From assembly GCF_045223415.1 (NCBI RefSeq), contig NZ_JBEQZJ010000041.1:1-33984 (forward strand): a DNA stretch of 33,984 nt, given 5' to 3'. Every line of letters begins with the position of its first letter. The stretch's first letter is position 1. Position numbers and translations under genes: made by a program. The notes under the pieces were generated by a model. It was given only the letters and a program-made list of their open reading frames with translations, did no database searches and was not told the origin of the DNA. The DNA comes from Hoskinsella mucinilytica. GTDB taxonomy: Bacteria > Bacillota_I > Bacilli_A > Erysipelotrichales > Erysipelotrichaceae. This document shows, piece by piece, positions 23,255 to 31,313 of the stretch.

Positions 23255-24466
23255 TCAACCTTCTATGCTTTGTTCCTCTTTTTTGATCATATCATCTTCG
23301 GTAACGATCAACTTTTTCTTTTTTAAACGCTCATTGACTGCCTCCGCAAAGAAGGTATACACACAAGCGGTTACAGGCACTGCAACGATCATACCGAAAA
23401 TACCAAACACATTTCCCAACACAAAGATCGATAACAAGACCCATAATCCCGGTAGTCCTACAGAATTACCGACAACTCTTGGATAAATCACATTATCCTC
23501 AAATTGTGACATGATCTGGTAGAAAATCATAAACCAAAGACTTTGTAGTGGATCAACGGATAACATCATGATTGCACCTACCACCATTGCCATCATTGGA
23601 CCGAACACCGGTATCATTGAGAATAAAGCAATCAAGGTACAAATCAATTCTGTAAATGGGAAACCTAATAGCTTCATAGATACATAATAAAGAATCCATA
23701 AGATGCAAGCCTCCATCAGCTGTCCGCTAATGAAACTGGAAAATATCTTATTGACTCTGCTCGCATATCGAAATACGGATTGAGCATGATCAAAGCCAAG
23801 AAACGCCGCAACGACCTTTCTGATCTGGCGAATAAAGGATTCTTTCCCACTCAACAAATACAAAGAAAACATAAAGCCTGTAAATCCAACAGCAAAGCTT
23901 GATATAAATGCACTTGCATTAGATAACAACCCACTAGCGGAACTGGAAAGAATATTAATTGCATTCTTGACCACGTCTTCCCATGGCATACTCATAAATT
24001 CTTTGACCTGTTCCACATTTTCTACTCTAAAATCTATCTTGAAATACGCAAGTACCTCATCTATATTTTCGATAATGTTACTGAAAAATGTCGTTAAATT
24101 ATTGAACAATGCAATGACACTGTCGATAATGCTTGGTAAAATAATACTTCCTAATATAATGATCAAAATCAATGCCAACACGAATGTCAGAGTCATCGAA
24201 ATTGCACGTTTACGTTTTCTTAAAAAAGAACCTTCTTTGGTATGTCGAATCATTAATTTTTCAATCTGTTTCATTGGGATATTTAAAATATAGGCAAAAA
24301 CGATGCCATAGGTCAACGATTGAAATAGACCAATCATATAACCAACAAAGCCACTGATTCTACTGAAGTTCCATAATATATATACAAATAGTATCAAATA
24401 GGTGGATAGGAATAGCCATGGTTTGATCGTTTTCCATGAGGATTCATCCATAAATTTTGGTTTCAT
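23255..24466 (-). CDS. AI-2E family transporter (multi-pass membrane protein)
   Basis: The protein belongs to the large family named after the proposed AI-2 exporter TqsA; many members instead transport ions, and the substrate here is unknown. The 403-residue sequence has about eight predicted membrane segments: two near the N-terminus, one around residues 65-85, and then a cluster from about 190 to the C-terminus. A soluble amphipathic stretch lies between the third and fourth. The conserved C-terminal region includes GFPFTELICTLIALFSMIPVFGP and LPGLWVLLSIFVLGNVFG. The ATG at 24466 is favoured over the in-frame GTG at 24475, which is too close to the AAGGA site. It follows the patatin-gene terminator and has its own extended -10. 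Confidence 0.9.
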   Translation of the reverse strand: MKPKFMDESSWKTIKPWLFLSTYLILFVYILWNFSRISGFVGYMIGLFQSLTYGIVFAYILNIPMKQIEKLMIRHTKEGSFLRKRKRAISMTLTFVLALILIIILGSIILPSIIDSVIALFNNLTTFFSNIIENIDEVLAYFKIDFRVENVEQVKEFMSMPWEDVVKNAINILSSSASGLLSNASAFISSFAVGFTGFMFSLYLLSGKESFIRQIRKVVAAFLGFDHAQSVFRYASRVNKIFSSFISGQLMEACILWILYYVSMKLLGFPFTELICTLIALFSMIPVFGPMMAMVVGAIMMLSVDPLQSLWFMIFYQIMSQFEDNVIYPRVVGNSVGLPGLWVLLSIFVLGNVFGIFGMIVAVPVTACVYTFFAEAVNERLKKKKLIVTEDDMIKKEEQSIEG

Positions 24467-24493
24467 ATACGTCACATCCTTTAACTGGTTTTT

Positions 24494-24502
24494 ATTATAT
24501 CA
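24494..24502 (-). promoter_or_regulatory. Extended -10 promoter of the AI-2E-family gene
   Basis: On the minus strand TGATATAAT is a perfect extended -10 (TGn-TATAAT) without a convincing -35. It lies about 28 bases before the start codon and right after the U-tract of the preceding terminator. Confidence 0.6.
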
Positions 24503-24511
24503 TGTCGAGCA

Positions 24512-24538
24512 GAAAAAAGACAGGCACTTTCACCTGTC
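24512..24538 (-). terminator. Terminator of the glp-patatin operon
   Basis: On the minus strand GACAGG and CCTGTC form a stem around TGAAAGTG, followed by TTTTTT. The patatin stop codon TGA (24530-24532) is in the loop. Confidence 0.9.
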
Positions 24539-25816
24539 CATCTTTCCCTCCATCATCAAATATAAAAGATATGCAATCAAAAAAGAATCATTACTCATTG
24601 TTGCGAGTAATTGTAATAGATGAGGATTTTTATCATCTTTTCTCAATGCAATGTAATTGATACAAATGAAATCTCTCTCTTTCTTATTTTCATCAGCTGT
24701 CAACAAGTTCTTGATAGAATCAAGATTCAATAAAGGCGTGGTTCCTTGAAGTTGATACTTATTCGCCATGCTTAAAATATGTTGCTTGAACTCCATGAAA
24801 TGCTGAGGTCTTAGATAATCAATTCCAAAAGCCAGTCCTGCTCTTTCTAGCATGGCAGTAAAGGGATAGGTATATCCTTCATATTTTTTCAAGCCACTCA
24901 ATAAGGAAATCGAAGTGATTTTTTCTGTTAGGATATGCATCTTATCTGCTTCAATATCTTCCTTTAAATGTGTAAAGCCTGCCTGCATTTGTTCTTCGAA
25001 TAGAAGAAGCTCTTTTTGATCTTTTGGATAGATGGCATAAATGGTACCTAGATATTTTCCATATTTTTTCATGGTATCTAAATATCCTAGTTTCATATTC
25101 TCCATGATTTTCTCATGATCGAACAATAAAAAGCTTCCTAGTGATACATAAGGTTCAATGTATGTTAGATTCTCTTGTGGTTCCTTGACGATGATCCTTC
25201 CTACACTTTTCAAATCAACTGCCACAATTTCTTCTGCTCCCATTTCTTTCGCCAAGTTTACAGGAACATTATCTGCGTATCCTCCATCAACAAATTTATC
25301 ATCACCAATTTGTTTCATTGGAAACGCTGGATAACAAGAGGCAGAAGCCAAAACATAATCTAAGGCATTTTCCTTGTTCATCTCACTTTTTTTACATGGA
25401 TGTGCTTTATGCTTTGTGACATTGACACACATACAACCATAGTCTATCGAAGATGTGAAAAATTTCTCTTCATCGTACAATGATTGGATCATCCTTTCAA
25501 AAGGAGAAATATCTGCCCCTTTATGTTGTACATAGCTTTCTAAGAAAGGTTTATACTTATCCTTTTGCGACATGATCAATTCCATGTCCAAATCTAGATT
25601 GATACCATTCATCATTACATCATCAATCGTTAGATCAGCCCAAAGGTGATAGGCTTTTTCATATTCCTGTTGCACATATAAGACACCGATCATTGCGCCA
25701 ATACTTGTTCCGCATACGATATCAAATTTCTCTTCTAATTCATCTAATGCTTTCCATACCCCGATTTCATATGCCCCTTTACTGCCTCCACCACCTAAAA
25801 CCAATGCTCTTTTCAT
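24530..25816 (-). CDS. Patatin-like phospholipase
   Basis: Patatin-family enzymes hydrolyse acyl chains from phospholipids or other lipids with a Ser-Asp dyad. The 428-residue protein has the oxyanion-hole loop LGGGGSKGAYEIG at the N-terminus. The nucleophile is Ser38 in GTSIG and the catalytic Asp177 is in VDGGYADN, all at normal spacing for the family. The remaining roughly 200 residues are a C-terminal extension without a motif I recognise. No signal peptide or membrane segment is seen, so it probably acts on the inner face of the membrane. It is the last gene of the glycerol-3-phosphate operon: only three bases (AGG) separate the glpP stop from its ATG. Confidence 0.93.
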   Translation of the reverse strand: MKRALVLGGGGSKGAYEIGVWKALDELEEKFDIVCGTSIGAMIGVLYVQQEYEKAYHLWADLTIDDVMMNGINLDLDMELIMSQKDKYKPFLESYVQHKGADISPFERMIQSLYDEEKFFTSSIDYGCMCVNVTKHKAHPCKKSEMNKENALDYVLASASCYPAFPMKQIGDDKFVDGGYADNVPVNLAKEMGAEEIVAVDLKSVGRIIVKEPQENLTYIEPYVSLGSFLLFDHEKIMENMKLGYLDTMKKYGKYLGTIYAIYPKDQKELLLFEEQMQAGFTHLKEDIEADKMHILTEKITSISLLSGLKKYEGYTYPFTAMLERAGLAFGIDYLRPQHFMEFKQHILSMANKYQLQGTTPLLNLDSIKNLLTADENKKERDFICINYIALRKDDKNPHLLQLLATMSNDSFLIAYLLYLMMEGKMDR

Positions 25817-25819
25817 CCT

Positions 25820-26365
25820 TTAACCCTCTTCACATAAGTTCAAATTACTGGTTGTAACCGCAATCATTCCTTGTTGTAGACATTGCTCGATATCTTCATG
25901 ATTTCTGATCAAGCCTCCCCCTATGATCTCTATATCACAATGTTTTCTCATTGCCTCTACAGCAAAAGGAACAATGGCAGGTAATACCTCTACATAATCC
26001 GGTTGAAGCTCGTTTGCCAAAAGACTTCCTTTTTCCACAGAACGACTATCGATCAAAAAGACACGTAACACGCTAATACAATGATTCTTTTTTGCATATT
26101 CAATAACGCTGGGCTTCGTGGAAATAATACCATCTGCGTGATATTTCTGGCATAGAAATTGGACTCCATATTTATCATTTTGAATACCTTTGATCAAATC
26201 CATATGAAGGAAAGCCTTTTTTTCATGCGCATGTAACTGTTGTAAAATATCCTCAATAAAATTGATATGAAAATCCATGATGACACACCAAGTTAAGGAT
26301 TGCTTCAAAAAGCGTTGTAAAGTTTTCATATCACTGATCACGGGAATGATGGTTTGATGGATCAT
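25820..26365 (-). CDS. glpP: Glycerol-3-phosphate-responsive antiterminator GlpP
   Basis: In Bacillus, GlpP bound to glycerol-3-phosphate prevents termination in the leader of glpD and glpFK mRNA. The 181-residue protein is full length for the family. It has the TIM-barrel-like features IPVISDMKTLQRFL, FLHMDLIKGIQND, DGIISTKPSVIEYAK, VLRVFLIDSRSVEKG, PDYVEVLPAIVP and EIIGGGLIRNHEDI. It lies as the fourth gene of an operon that itself begins with a leader terminator, so it probably regulates its own synthesis. GGAGG inside the end of the preceding gene and a 2-base gap suggest coupled translation. Confidence 0.95.
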   Translation of the reverse strand: MIHQTIIPVISDMKTLQRFLKQSLTWCVIMDFHINFIEDILQQLHAHEKKAFLHMDLIKGIQNDKYGVQFLCQKYHADGIISTKPSVIEYAKKNHCISVLRVFLIDSRSVEKGSLLANELQPDYVEVLPAIVPFAVEAMRKHCDIEIIGGGLIRNHEDIEQCLQQGMIAVTTSNLNLCEEG

Positions 26366-26367
26366 AG

Positions 26368-26733
26368 TTACCTCCTATCCATGCTCCTAGATGCTAATAA
26401 ATCAGCACCGCTGTTAGCTATATTATGCACCAAAACTTGATGTTCATGTATCGGTGCTTGTACTTCTAGGGTATTCACTATTTCCATTATATCAAATAAT
26501 GTATCTCTTGGGACATTTTGTGAGGTAATTACTGGTAATAAAGGATGAATCGCATGATGAATTCGTACGGTGCTCGTCAACATTCGCATAGGACAAATGA
26601 CTTCTTGTCGAACATAGGCCTCACCTCGAGGACACCGATTGCCTTTTACTTTTAAGATATCTTTCTTGGCATCCATTTCTACATCAATATGGCAACTCAT
26701 CGGACAAATGATACAGTCAAATTTTTTTATCAT
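26368..26733 (-). CDS. DUF1667 domain protein, cysteine-rich partner of GlpB-like flavoprotein
   Basis: The 121-residue protein has four cysteines in its first 40 residues (CIICPMSCH and NRCPRGEAY) plus VICPMRM, the pattern of DUF1667. This family regularly accompanies GlpA/GlpB-like flavoproteins in anaerobic Firmicutes, where it may carry a metal or iron-sulphur centre for electron transfer, in place of the GlpC subunit. That role is inferred from context. The start at 26733 follows GGAGGTGA by 8 bases, and the ATG overlaps the preceding stop as ATGA. The longer frame to 26754 would place the ribosome-binding site inside the gene. Confidence 0.85.
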   Translation of the reverse strand: MIKKFDCIICPMSCHIDVEMDAKKDILKVKGNRCPRGEAYVRQEVICPMRMLTSTVRIHHAIHPLLPVITSQNVPRDTLFDIMEIVNTLEVQAPIHEHQVLVHNIANSGADLLASRSMDRR

Positions 26734-27980
26734 GCTTCTTTCACCTCCACACATAAAGGATGTTTGATATTTTGTAGTTCATCCTTTTGTAAAGTAATAC
26801 GTTGCATTTCAGCTGGTAACATTGCGTTTTTCTTTATTTGTTTGATGATACGATTTCCATCCTTGATAAAGATGACACATTTAGAGAAAGGATGTTTGCA
26901 ACGGAAACTAAATGTGATTGGTTTTTCAACATGAGAGCTGATACATTGTGGTAACACATAAGTTACGCCTTCACCCGGTAAAGTATAACATCCATGATCG
27001 CCTCTGATTTGTTGCTTGATATCGTTTGCTGCACATGTTCCGGCCTCAGCGGATTCCATACTGACATAGTCGACGATATCATGAACGTGCAGGGCATTGC
27101 CACAGGCATATATATGAGGAATGCTTGTTTCAAAATATTCATTTACAATTGCTCCCTTAGTATGAGGATCAAGTGCGATACCAATACGATGACCCAGTTC
27201 ATTTTCCGGAATCAAACCAATAGAAAGAAGTAAAGTATCCACCTCAAATCGTTTTTCACTGCCTTTGATTGGCTGTAGGTGTTCATCTACTGCGGCAATG
27301 ACAACAGCTTCTACATGATCTTTGCCTTGAATATCAATGACGGTATGCGATAAATATAATGGGATATCAAAATCCTTTAAACATTGCACGATGTTTCTAG
27401 TTAAACCATTGCTATAGGGCATTAATTCCGCAACCCCTTCTACATGGGCTCCTTCCAATGTCATTCTGCGAGCCATGATCAAACCGATATCTCCACTTCC
27501 TAAGATGAATACTCGATTACCGACACGAATATTTTCAAGATTTAAAAACCGCTGGGCACTTCCTGCTGTATAGACACCAGGAAGGCGTTTTCCCGGAATA
27601 CTGATGGCACCACGATTTCGTTCATAACAGCCACATGCCAATAGGATGGTCTTGGCTTTGATATGGACATAACCTTCTGTAGCATTGACATAGGTAACTT
27701 CTCGATCTTTGGTTATTTGTATCACTGTTGTTTGTAATAGATAATCAATCCCCATTGCCTCTACCATATCTTTATATCGTTGGGCATATAAGGGACCGCT
27801 CATTTCCTCATGAAAAGTTTGTAACCCAAATCCATTGTGAATGCATTGCTGTAAGATTCCGCCTAACTCTTCACTACGCTCCAAAATCAAAATGTCTTTG
27901 ATTCCCTCTTTTCGAGCAGCAATCGCAGCACTCATTCCGGCACTTCCTCCACCAATCACGATCATATCTATCGTTTTCAT
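26730..27980 (-). CDS. FAD/NAD-dependent oxidoreductase (GlpB-like subunit)
   Basis: The 416-residue protein is a pyridine nucleotide-disulphide-type flavoprotein. It has an N-terminal FAD site (VIGGGSAGMSAAIAARKEG), the conserved CGCYERNRGAISIPG and LPGVYTAGSAQ, a second nucleotide site (VFILGSGDIGLIMARRM), and an FAD-closing motif (HIYACGNALHVHDIVD). Its place between a GlpA-like dehydrogenase and a DUF1667 protein, in an operon with glpP, points to a multi-subunit anaerobic glycerol-3-phosphate dehydrogenase in which it passes electrons on, perhaps to NAD+. Its start overlaps the glpA-like stop codon and its stop overlaps the next start (ATGA each), so translation is coupled. The GlpB name is by analogy, not strict homology. 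Confidence 0.85.
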   Translation of the reverse strand: MKTIDMIVIGGGSAGMSAAIAARKEGIKDILILERSEELGGILQQCIHNGFGLQTFHEEMSGPLYAQRYKDMVEAMGIDYLLQTTVIQITKDREVTYVNATEGYVHIKAKTILLACGCYERNRGAISIPGKRLPGVYTAGSAQRFLNLENIRVGNRVFILGSGDIGLIMARRMTLEGAHVEGVAELMPYSNGLTRNIVQCLKDFDIPLYLSHTVIDIQGKDHVEAVVIAAVDEHLQPIKGSEKRFEVDTLLLSIGLIPENELGHRIGIALDPHTKGAIVNEYFETSIPHIYACGNALHVHDIVDYVSMESAEAGTCAANDIKQQIRGDHGCYTLPGEGVTYVLPQCISSHVEKPITFSFRCKHPFSKCVIFIKDGNRIIKQIKKNAMLPAEMQRITLQKDELQNIKHPLCVEVKEA

Positions 27981-29404
27981 TTTCTCACTCCTTTGCTTTC
28001 CATAAAATATGTTGTTTTATCATAGGCTACCTCATGCAAAGGAATACCCAGCTCTCTTGCCAATATGGTTGCGACCTCGATTTCACAGAAACCTCCCTGA
28101 CATTTTCCCATTCCAGGACGAACCCGCTTCTTGATTTCTTTGATCGTCTTTGCAGGAAATGGTTCGTGAATATGATCTATCACTTCCTGTTCGCTGATTT
28201 GTTCGCAACGGCAAATGATATGACCATAGCCAGATTTTTGTTGTATCAAGGCTTGTCGCTCATTTTCGGTTAGATCTTTTAAACGAATTGGTAATTTATG
28301 ATGATGATACATCGTGCGATATTTTAAATTATGATGAGGAAGGATCAAAGTTTCGAGTACATATTCGCTAATGGCAGGTGCACTAGCTAAGCCCGGAGAA
28401 TCGATACAGCCTAAATGTATAAAATTAAGATTATTTGGAGAATGTTGGATAAAAAAATCATTATGATTACCACTAGGACGTAATCCACTATAACTATGGA
28501 TGACTTCCTGATATGGGATATCTTGCATCGTTTTTTTCAGTTTTTCTTTTACCTCGTTTAAACCATCAGCTGTTGTTGCATTGTTTTGCTCCATCAACAC
28601 TTCACTATTAGGACCTAGTAAAATATTTCCATGGCAAGTAGGCAAACATAAAACGCCTTTTCCTGTAGGACCAGGTACGGGATACAAAATATGATGTACA
28701 TAATCGTTTGCATGTTTACTTAATACAAAATATTGGCCACGCTTAGGGGTGATGGTAAATAAAGGTTTTTCCTCTACCATTTCCATGATGTGTGCAGCGC
28801 CAAGTCCTGCTGCATTGATAACGATATCTGCAGGATAAATGGCTTTTGTTGTTTGTACGATGTAGCCTTCTTCCTGTTTTTTGATGGCAATAACAGCTTC
28901 AGATAACTTTAGTGTAACATGGTTCAACACTGCCTCTTGTATCAAACCTAAACCTACTTCCCAAGGTGTGATGATTGCAGTTTCCGGTACAGACAAGCCA
29001 GCACTAACAGAAAGTGATAAATGCGGTTCTTTCTCTAATAACTGCGCCCTGGTTCGTGGTATCATTGTTATACCACGTGCTTCCCCTCGTATTTTCAAGG
29101 TTTGTAATCGCTGTTCTTCTTGTTCACCACATGCCACGATATACGCACCACATCGTTGATAATCGGCATTGATAGAAGCACAGATATTTGGATAAAGCTT
29201 TGCTCCTCTACAATTTAAATTTGCCTTTAAAGTACCATCTTCAGGATCATAACCTGCATGAATGATAGCACTATTTGCGCTTGAAATCTCGTCACAAATA
29301 TCTGCATTACGTTCAAGTAAGGTGATATCAACTTCGTATTTAGATAAATCATGTGCAAGAAAACACCCAACAATGCCACCGCCAATGATAATGATTTTTT
29401 TCAT
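27977..29404 (-). CDS. glpA: Anaerobic glycerol-3-phosphate dehydrogenase, GlpA-like, with BFD-type [2Fe-2S] domain
   Basis: This flavoprotein should oxidise sn-glycerol-3-phosphate to dihydroxyacetone phosphate. The 475-residue sequence has an N-terminal FAD motif (IIIGGGIVGCFLAHDL) and the DAO-family core (SSANSAIIHAGYDPEDG; TPKRGQYFVLSK; YSGLRPSG). A C-terminal BFD-like domain of about 60 residues has its four cluster cysteines in CRCEQIS and GKCQGGFCE. This domain plan is that of GlpA and related enzymes rather than aerobic GlpD. An AGGAGG site precedes the ATG. It is the first gene after a leader terminator. Related enzymes of other 2-hydroxyacids share the fold, but the linkage to glpP supports glycerol-3-phosphate. 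Confidence 0.88.
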   Translation of the reverse strand: MKKIIIIGGGIVGCFLAHDLSKYEVDITLLERNADICDEISSANSAIIHAGYDPEDGTLKANLNCRGAKLYPNICASINADYQRCGAYIVACGEQEEQRLQTLKIRGEARGITMIPRTRAQLLEKEPHLSLSVSAGLSVPETAIITPWEVGLGLIQEAVLNHVTLKLSEAVIAIKKQEEGYIVQTTKAIYPADIVINAAGLGAAHIMEMVEEKPLFTITPKRGQYFVLSKHANDYVHHILYPVPGPTGKGVLCLPTCHGNILLGPNSEVLMEQNNATTADGLNEVKEKLKKTMQDIPYQEVIHSYSGLRPSGNHNDFFIQHSPNNLNFIHLGCIDSPGLASAPAISEYVLETLILPHHNLKYRTMYHHHKLPIRLKDLTENERQALIQQKSGYGHIICRCEQISEQEVIDHIHEPFPAKTIKEIKKRVRPGMGKCQGGFCEIEVATILARELGIPLHEVAYDKTTYFMESKGVRK

Positions 29405-29495
29405 AATGTCTCCTCCTTATATCATCAAAAAAAGCGAGTTAAAACATACAATTATGTTTTGATAACTCGCTTTCTCTATCACTGATTAACTTTTC
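29405..29495 (-). promoter_or_regulatory. Leader of the glp operon with terminator, probable GlpP antitermination target
   Basis: The roughly 90-base leader lies between the promoter and glpA. On the minus strand a long hairpin (AAAGCGAGTT, a 3-base bulge, AAAACATA, loop, and the complementary arm) is followed by TTTTTTT at 29427-29433. This would stop transcription before the first gene. In Bacillus, GlpP with glycerol-3-phosphate overcomes such a leader terminator; the presence of glpP in this operon makes the same control likely. Confidence 0.8.
29427..29473 (-). terminator. Leader terminator of the glp operon
   Basis: Stem of about 18 base pairs (GCGAGTT/AACTCGC with flanking AAA/TTT, and TATGTTTT/AAAACATA) with one 3-base bulge, ending in seven T on the minus strand. 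It lies 20-60 bases before the glpA start and well inside the transcript. Confidence 0.92.
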
Positions 29496-29501
29496 ATCTA
29501 T

Positions 29502-29530
29502 AGTATAGCACTTCAAATTTAAATTCTCAA
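29502..29530 (-). promoter_or_regulatory. Promoter of the glp operon
   Basis: On the minus strand TTGAGA (29525-29530), 17 bases, TATACT (29502-29507). The expected start is near 29495. Confidence 0.8.
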
Positions 29531-29588
29531 TCCATTCTATGCGAAAATCATGATGAAGTAACAAATTTAGATAGATCATCCCTTAAAA

Positions 29589-31313
29589 TCAAGCAAATTG
29601 ACTTTGATATAGCTCATAATAGCTACCTTGTAATTTCATTAGTGTTTCGTGGTTTCCCTGTTCGATGATATCCCCATTTGACATTACCAATATCCAATCT
29701 GCATCTAAAATGGTAGATAAACGATGAGCTATTACAAAACAAGTTTTCTCTTTCATCAATAGTTGCATTGCGTTATTCACTTTACGTTCACTTACCGTGT
29801 CCATATGACTGGTAGCTTCATCTAAAATAAGCACCAATGGATTCATCAATAAAATTCTGGTAATGGAAATGAGTTGGCGCTGTCCGGATGATAAGGTTTC
29901 ATTTCCAACTTTTAACACAGTTTGGTAGCCCTGAGGTAAGCGACGAATGAAATCATGCGCCCCACTTCTTTTCGCAGCCGCAATCACATCTTCTTCTGTT
30001 GCATTCTCACAACCATAGGCAATGTTTTCATGAATGGTTCCTTCAAACAGATAAGTATCTTGAAGTACCATACCAAAACAAGAACGTAGAGAATTTCGTG
30101 TTACATGATAAATATCCTGGCCATCGATCTCAATCTGACCTTTTTGTATATCATAGAAACGTAACAACAGATTTACAAGTGTTGTTTTTCCAGCCCCTGT
30201 TTTACCGACAATTGCGATTTTTTGTCCTGCAGCAATAGAAAAAGAAATATCCTTCATTAAGGGATGATGATCCTCATACGCAAAAGCAAGATGTTTTATA
30301 TTGATTGCTCCTGCTTTTTGTATCAATTTGGGAAAATCAGCATCTTCACTTTCCTCCTCTAAATCAAATAGAGTAAATATCCTGCGCCCACTTTCCACGG
30401 CACTCTGAAGTTGGGTCATAACCCCTGTAATTTCCGTAAATGGTTTTGAGAACAGGGTAGCATAAATCAAAAAGCTGGATATATTTCCTATTGTTACTTT
30501 AGAAAACAAAGCAAGAAACGCTCCGGTTGCGCCTACCAATGCATAGGTGAAATTTGTAACAAAACGAGTGCTAGGATTAGCCAAAGAACCATAAAACTGT
30601 GAACGAACTCCTGATTCGTATAACTTATGATTCAAAGCTTTAAATGAATGCATTGCTTTATTTTCATAATGATATGCTTTTACGGTTTTAATGCCTGAAA
30701 TCATTTCTTCACTATATCCATTTAATGCACCAAGTGCAGTTGCTTGCTTTCTAAAATAGGTTTGAGAACGTTTGGTAATGATACGTGCAATGATGTATGT
30801 AAAAGGTGCAGATACAACGACGATCATGGTCATGATAACATGAATATTTAACATACATATCAAGGCGAACACAATGGTCGTGATTCCGCTCATCATCGTC
30901 GATAACCCTTGTAGAAAGCCATCACTAATTAAATCAATATCATTGATGAAGCGAGAAATTAAATCGCCTTTTGCATGTTGATCAAAAAATGAGATCGGAA
31001 GATGTGTGATTTTATCATATAACTTATTACGTAGTGATCCACTGCTTGAAAATGCGATTCGATTGGAACAATACATCATTCCCCATTGAAAGAAAGAAAA
31101 GAAGAGATAAACACATGCTAGTTGTATCAATAATGGAATACATTGTTCCATTGAAAGATTTGAGGAAAAGCAATCTAAAAGCTTTCCTATCAATAAAGGG
31201 GCATAAACATTTAGTAACACAGAAAGAATTGCACATAGAAAAGAAAGTATCAGTAAAAGTCGAAATTGCCCAAGGAACAAGATAAGCTTCTTTATTACAT
31301 CTTTTGTGGACAT
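29589..31313 (-). CDS. ABC exporter half-transporter with consensus ATP-hydrolysing residues
   Basis: This is one half of a heterodimeric type IV ABC exporter. The 574-residue protein has six membrane segments in about residues 15-300 and a C-terminal ATPase domain. Walker A is GKTGAGKTT (ending near 378), the Q-loop is in VLQDTYLFEG, the signature is LSSGQ (474-478), Walker B ends in LILDEATS with the catalytic Glu499, and the H-loop is IAHRLST with His530. The signature deviates from LSGGQ. Together with its partner this arrangement gives one working and one degenerate ATP site, as in TM287/288 or LmrCD. The start overlaps the partner gene by 19 bases. The substrate (drug, peptide, lipid) cannot be read. 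Confidence 0.93.
   Translation of the reverse strand: MSTKDVIKKLILFLGQFRLLLILSFLCAILSVLLNVYAPLLIGKLLDCFSSNLSMEQCIPLLIQLACVYLFFSFFQWGMMYCSNRIAFSSSGSLRNKLYDKITHLPISFFDQHAKGDLISRFINDIDLISDGFLQGLSTMMSGITTIVFALICMLNIHVIMTMIVVVSAPFTYIIARIITKRSQTYFRKQATALGALNGYSEEMISGIKTVKAYHYENKAMHSFKALNHKLYESGVRSQFYGSLANPSTRFVTNFTYALVGATGAFLALFSKVTIGNISSFLIYATLFSKPFTEITGVMTQLQSAVESGRRIFTLFDLEEESEDADFPKLIQKAGAINIKHLAFAYEDHHPLMKDISFSIAAGQKIAIVGKTGAGKTTLVNLLLRFYDIQKGQIEIDGQDIYHVTRNSLRSCFGMVLQDTYLFEGTIHENIAYGCENATEEDVIAAAKRSGAHDFIRRLPQGYQTVLKVGNETLSSGQRQLISITRILLMNPLVLILDEATSHMDTVSERKVNNAMQLLMKEKTCFVIAHRLSTILDADWILVMSNGDIIEQGNHETLMKLQGSYYELYQSQFA

Noticed and set aside
23255..24466. Autoinducer-2 export as a function
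   Set aside because: The family name is historical and many members move ions or other substrates. No quorum-sensing genes are nearby.
27977..29404. Aerobic GlpD or a GlpO-type oxidase
   Set aside because: The C-terminal cysteine-containing BFD-like domain and the GlpB-like/DUF1667 partners fit the anaerobic multi-subunit type, not GlpD/GlpO.
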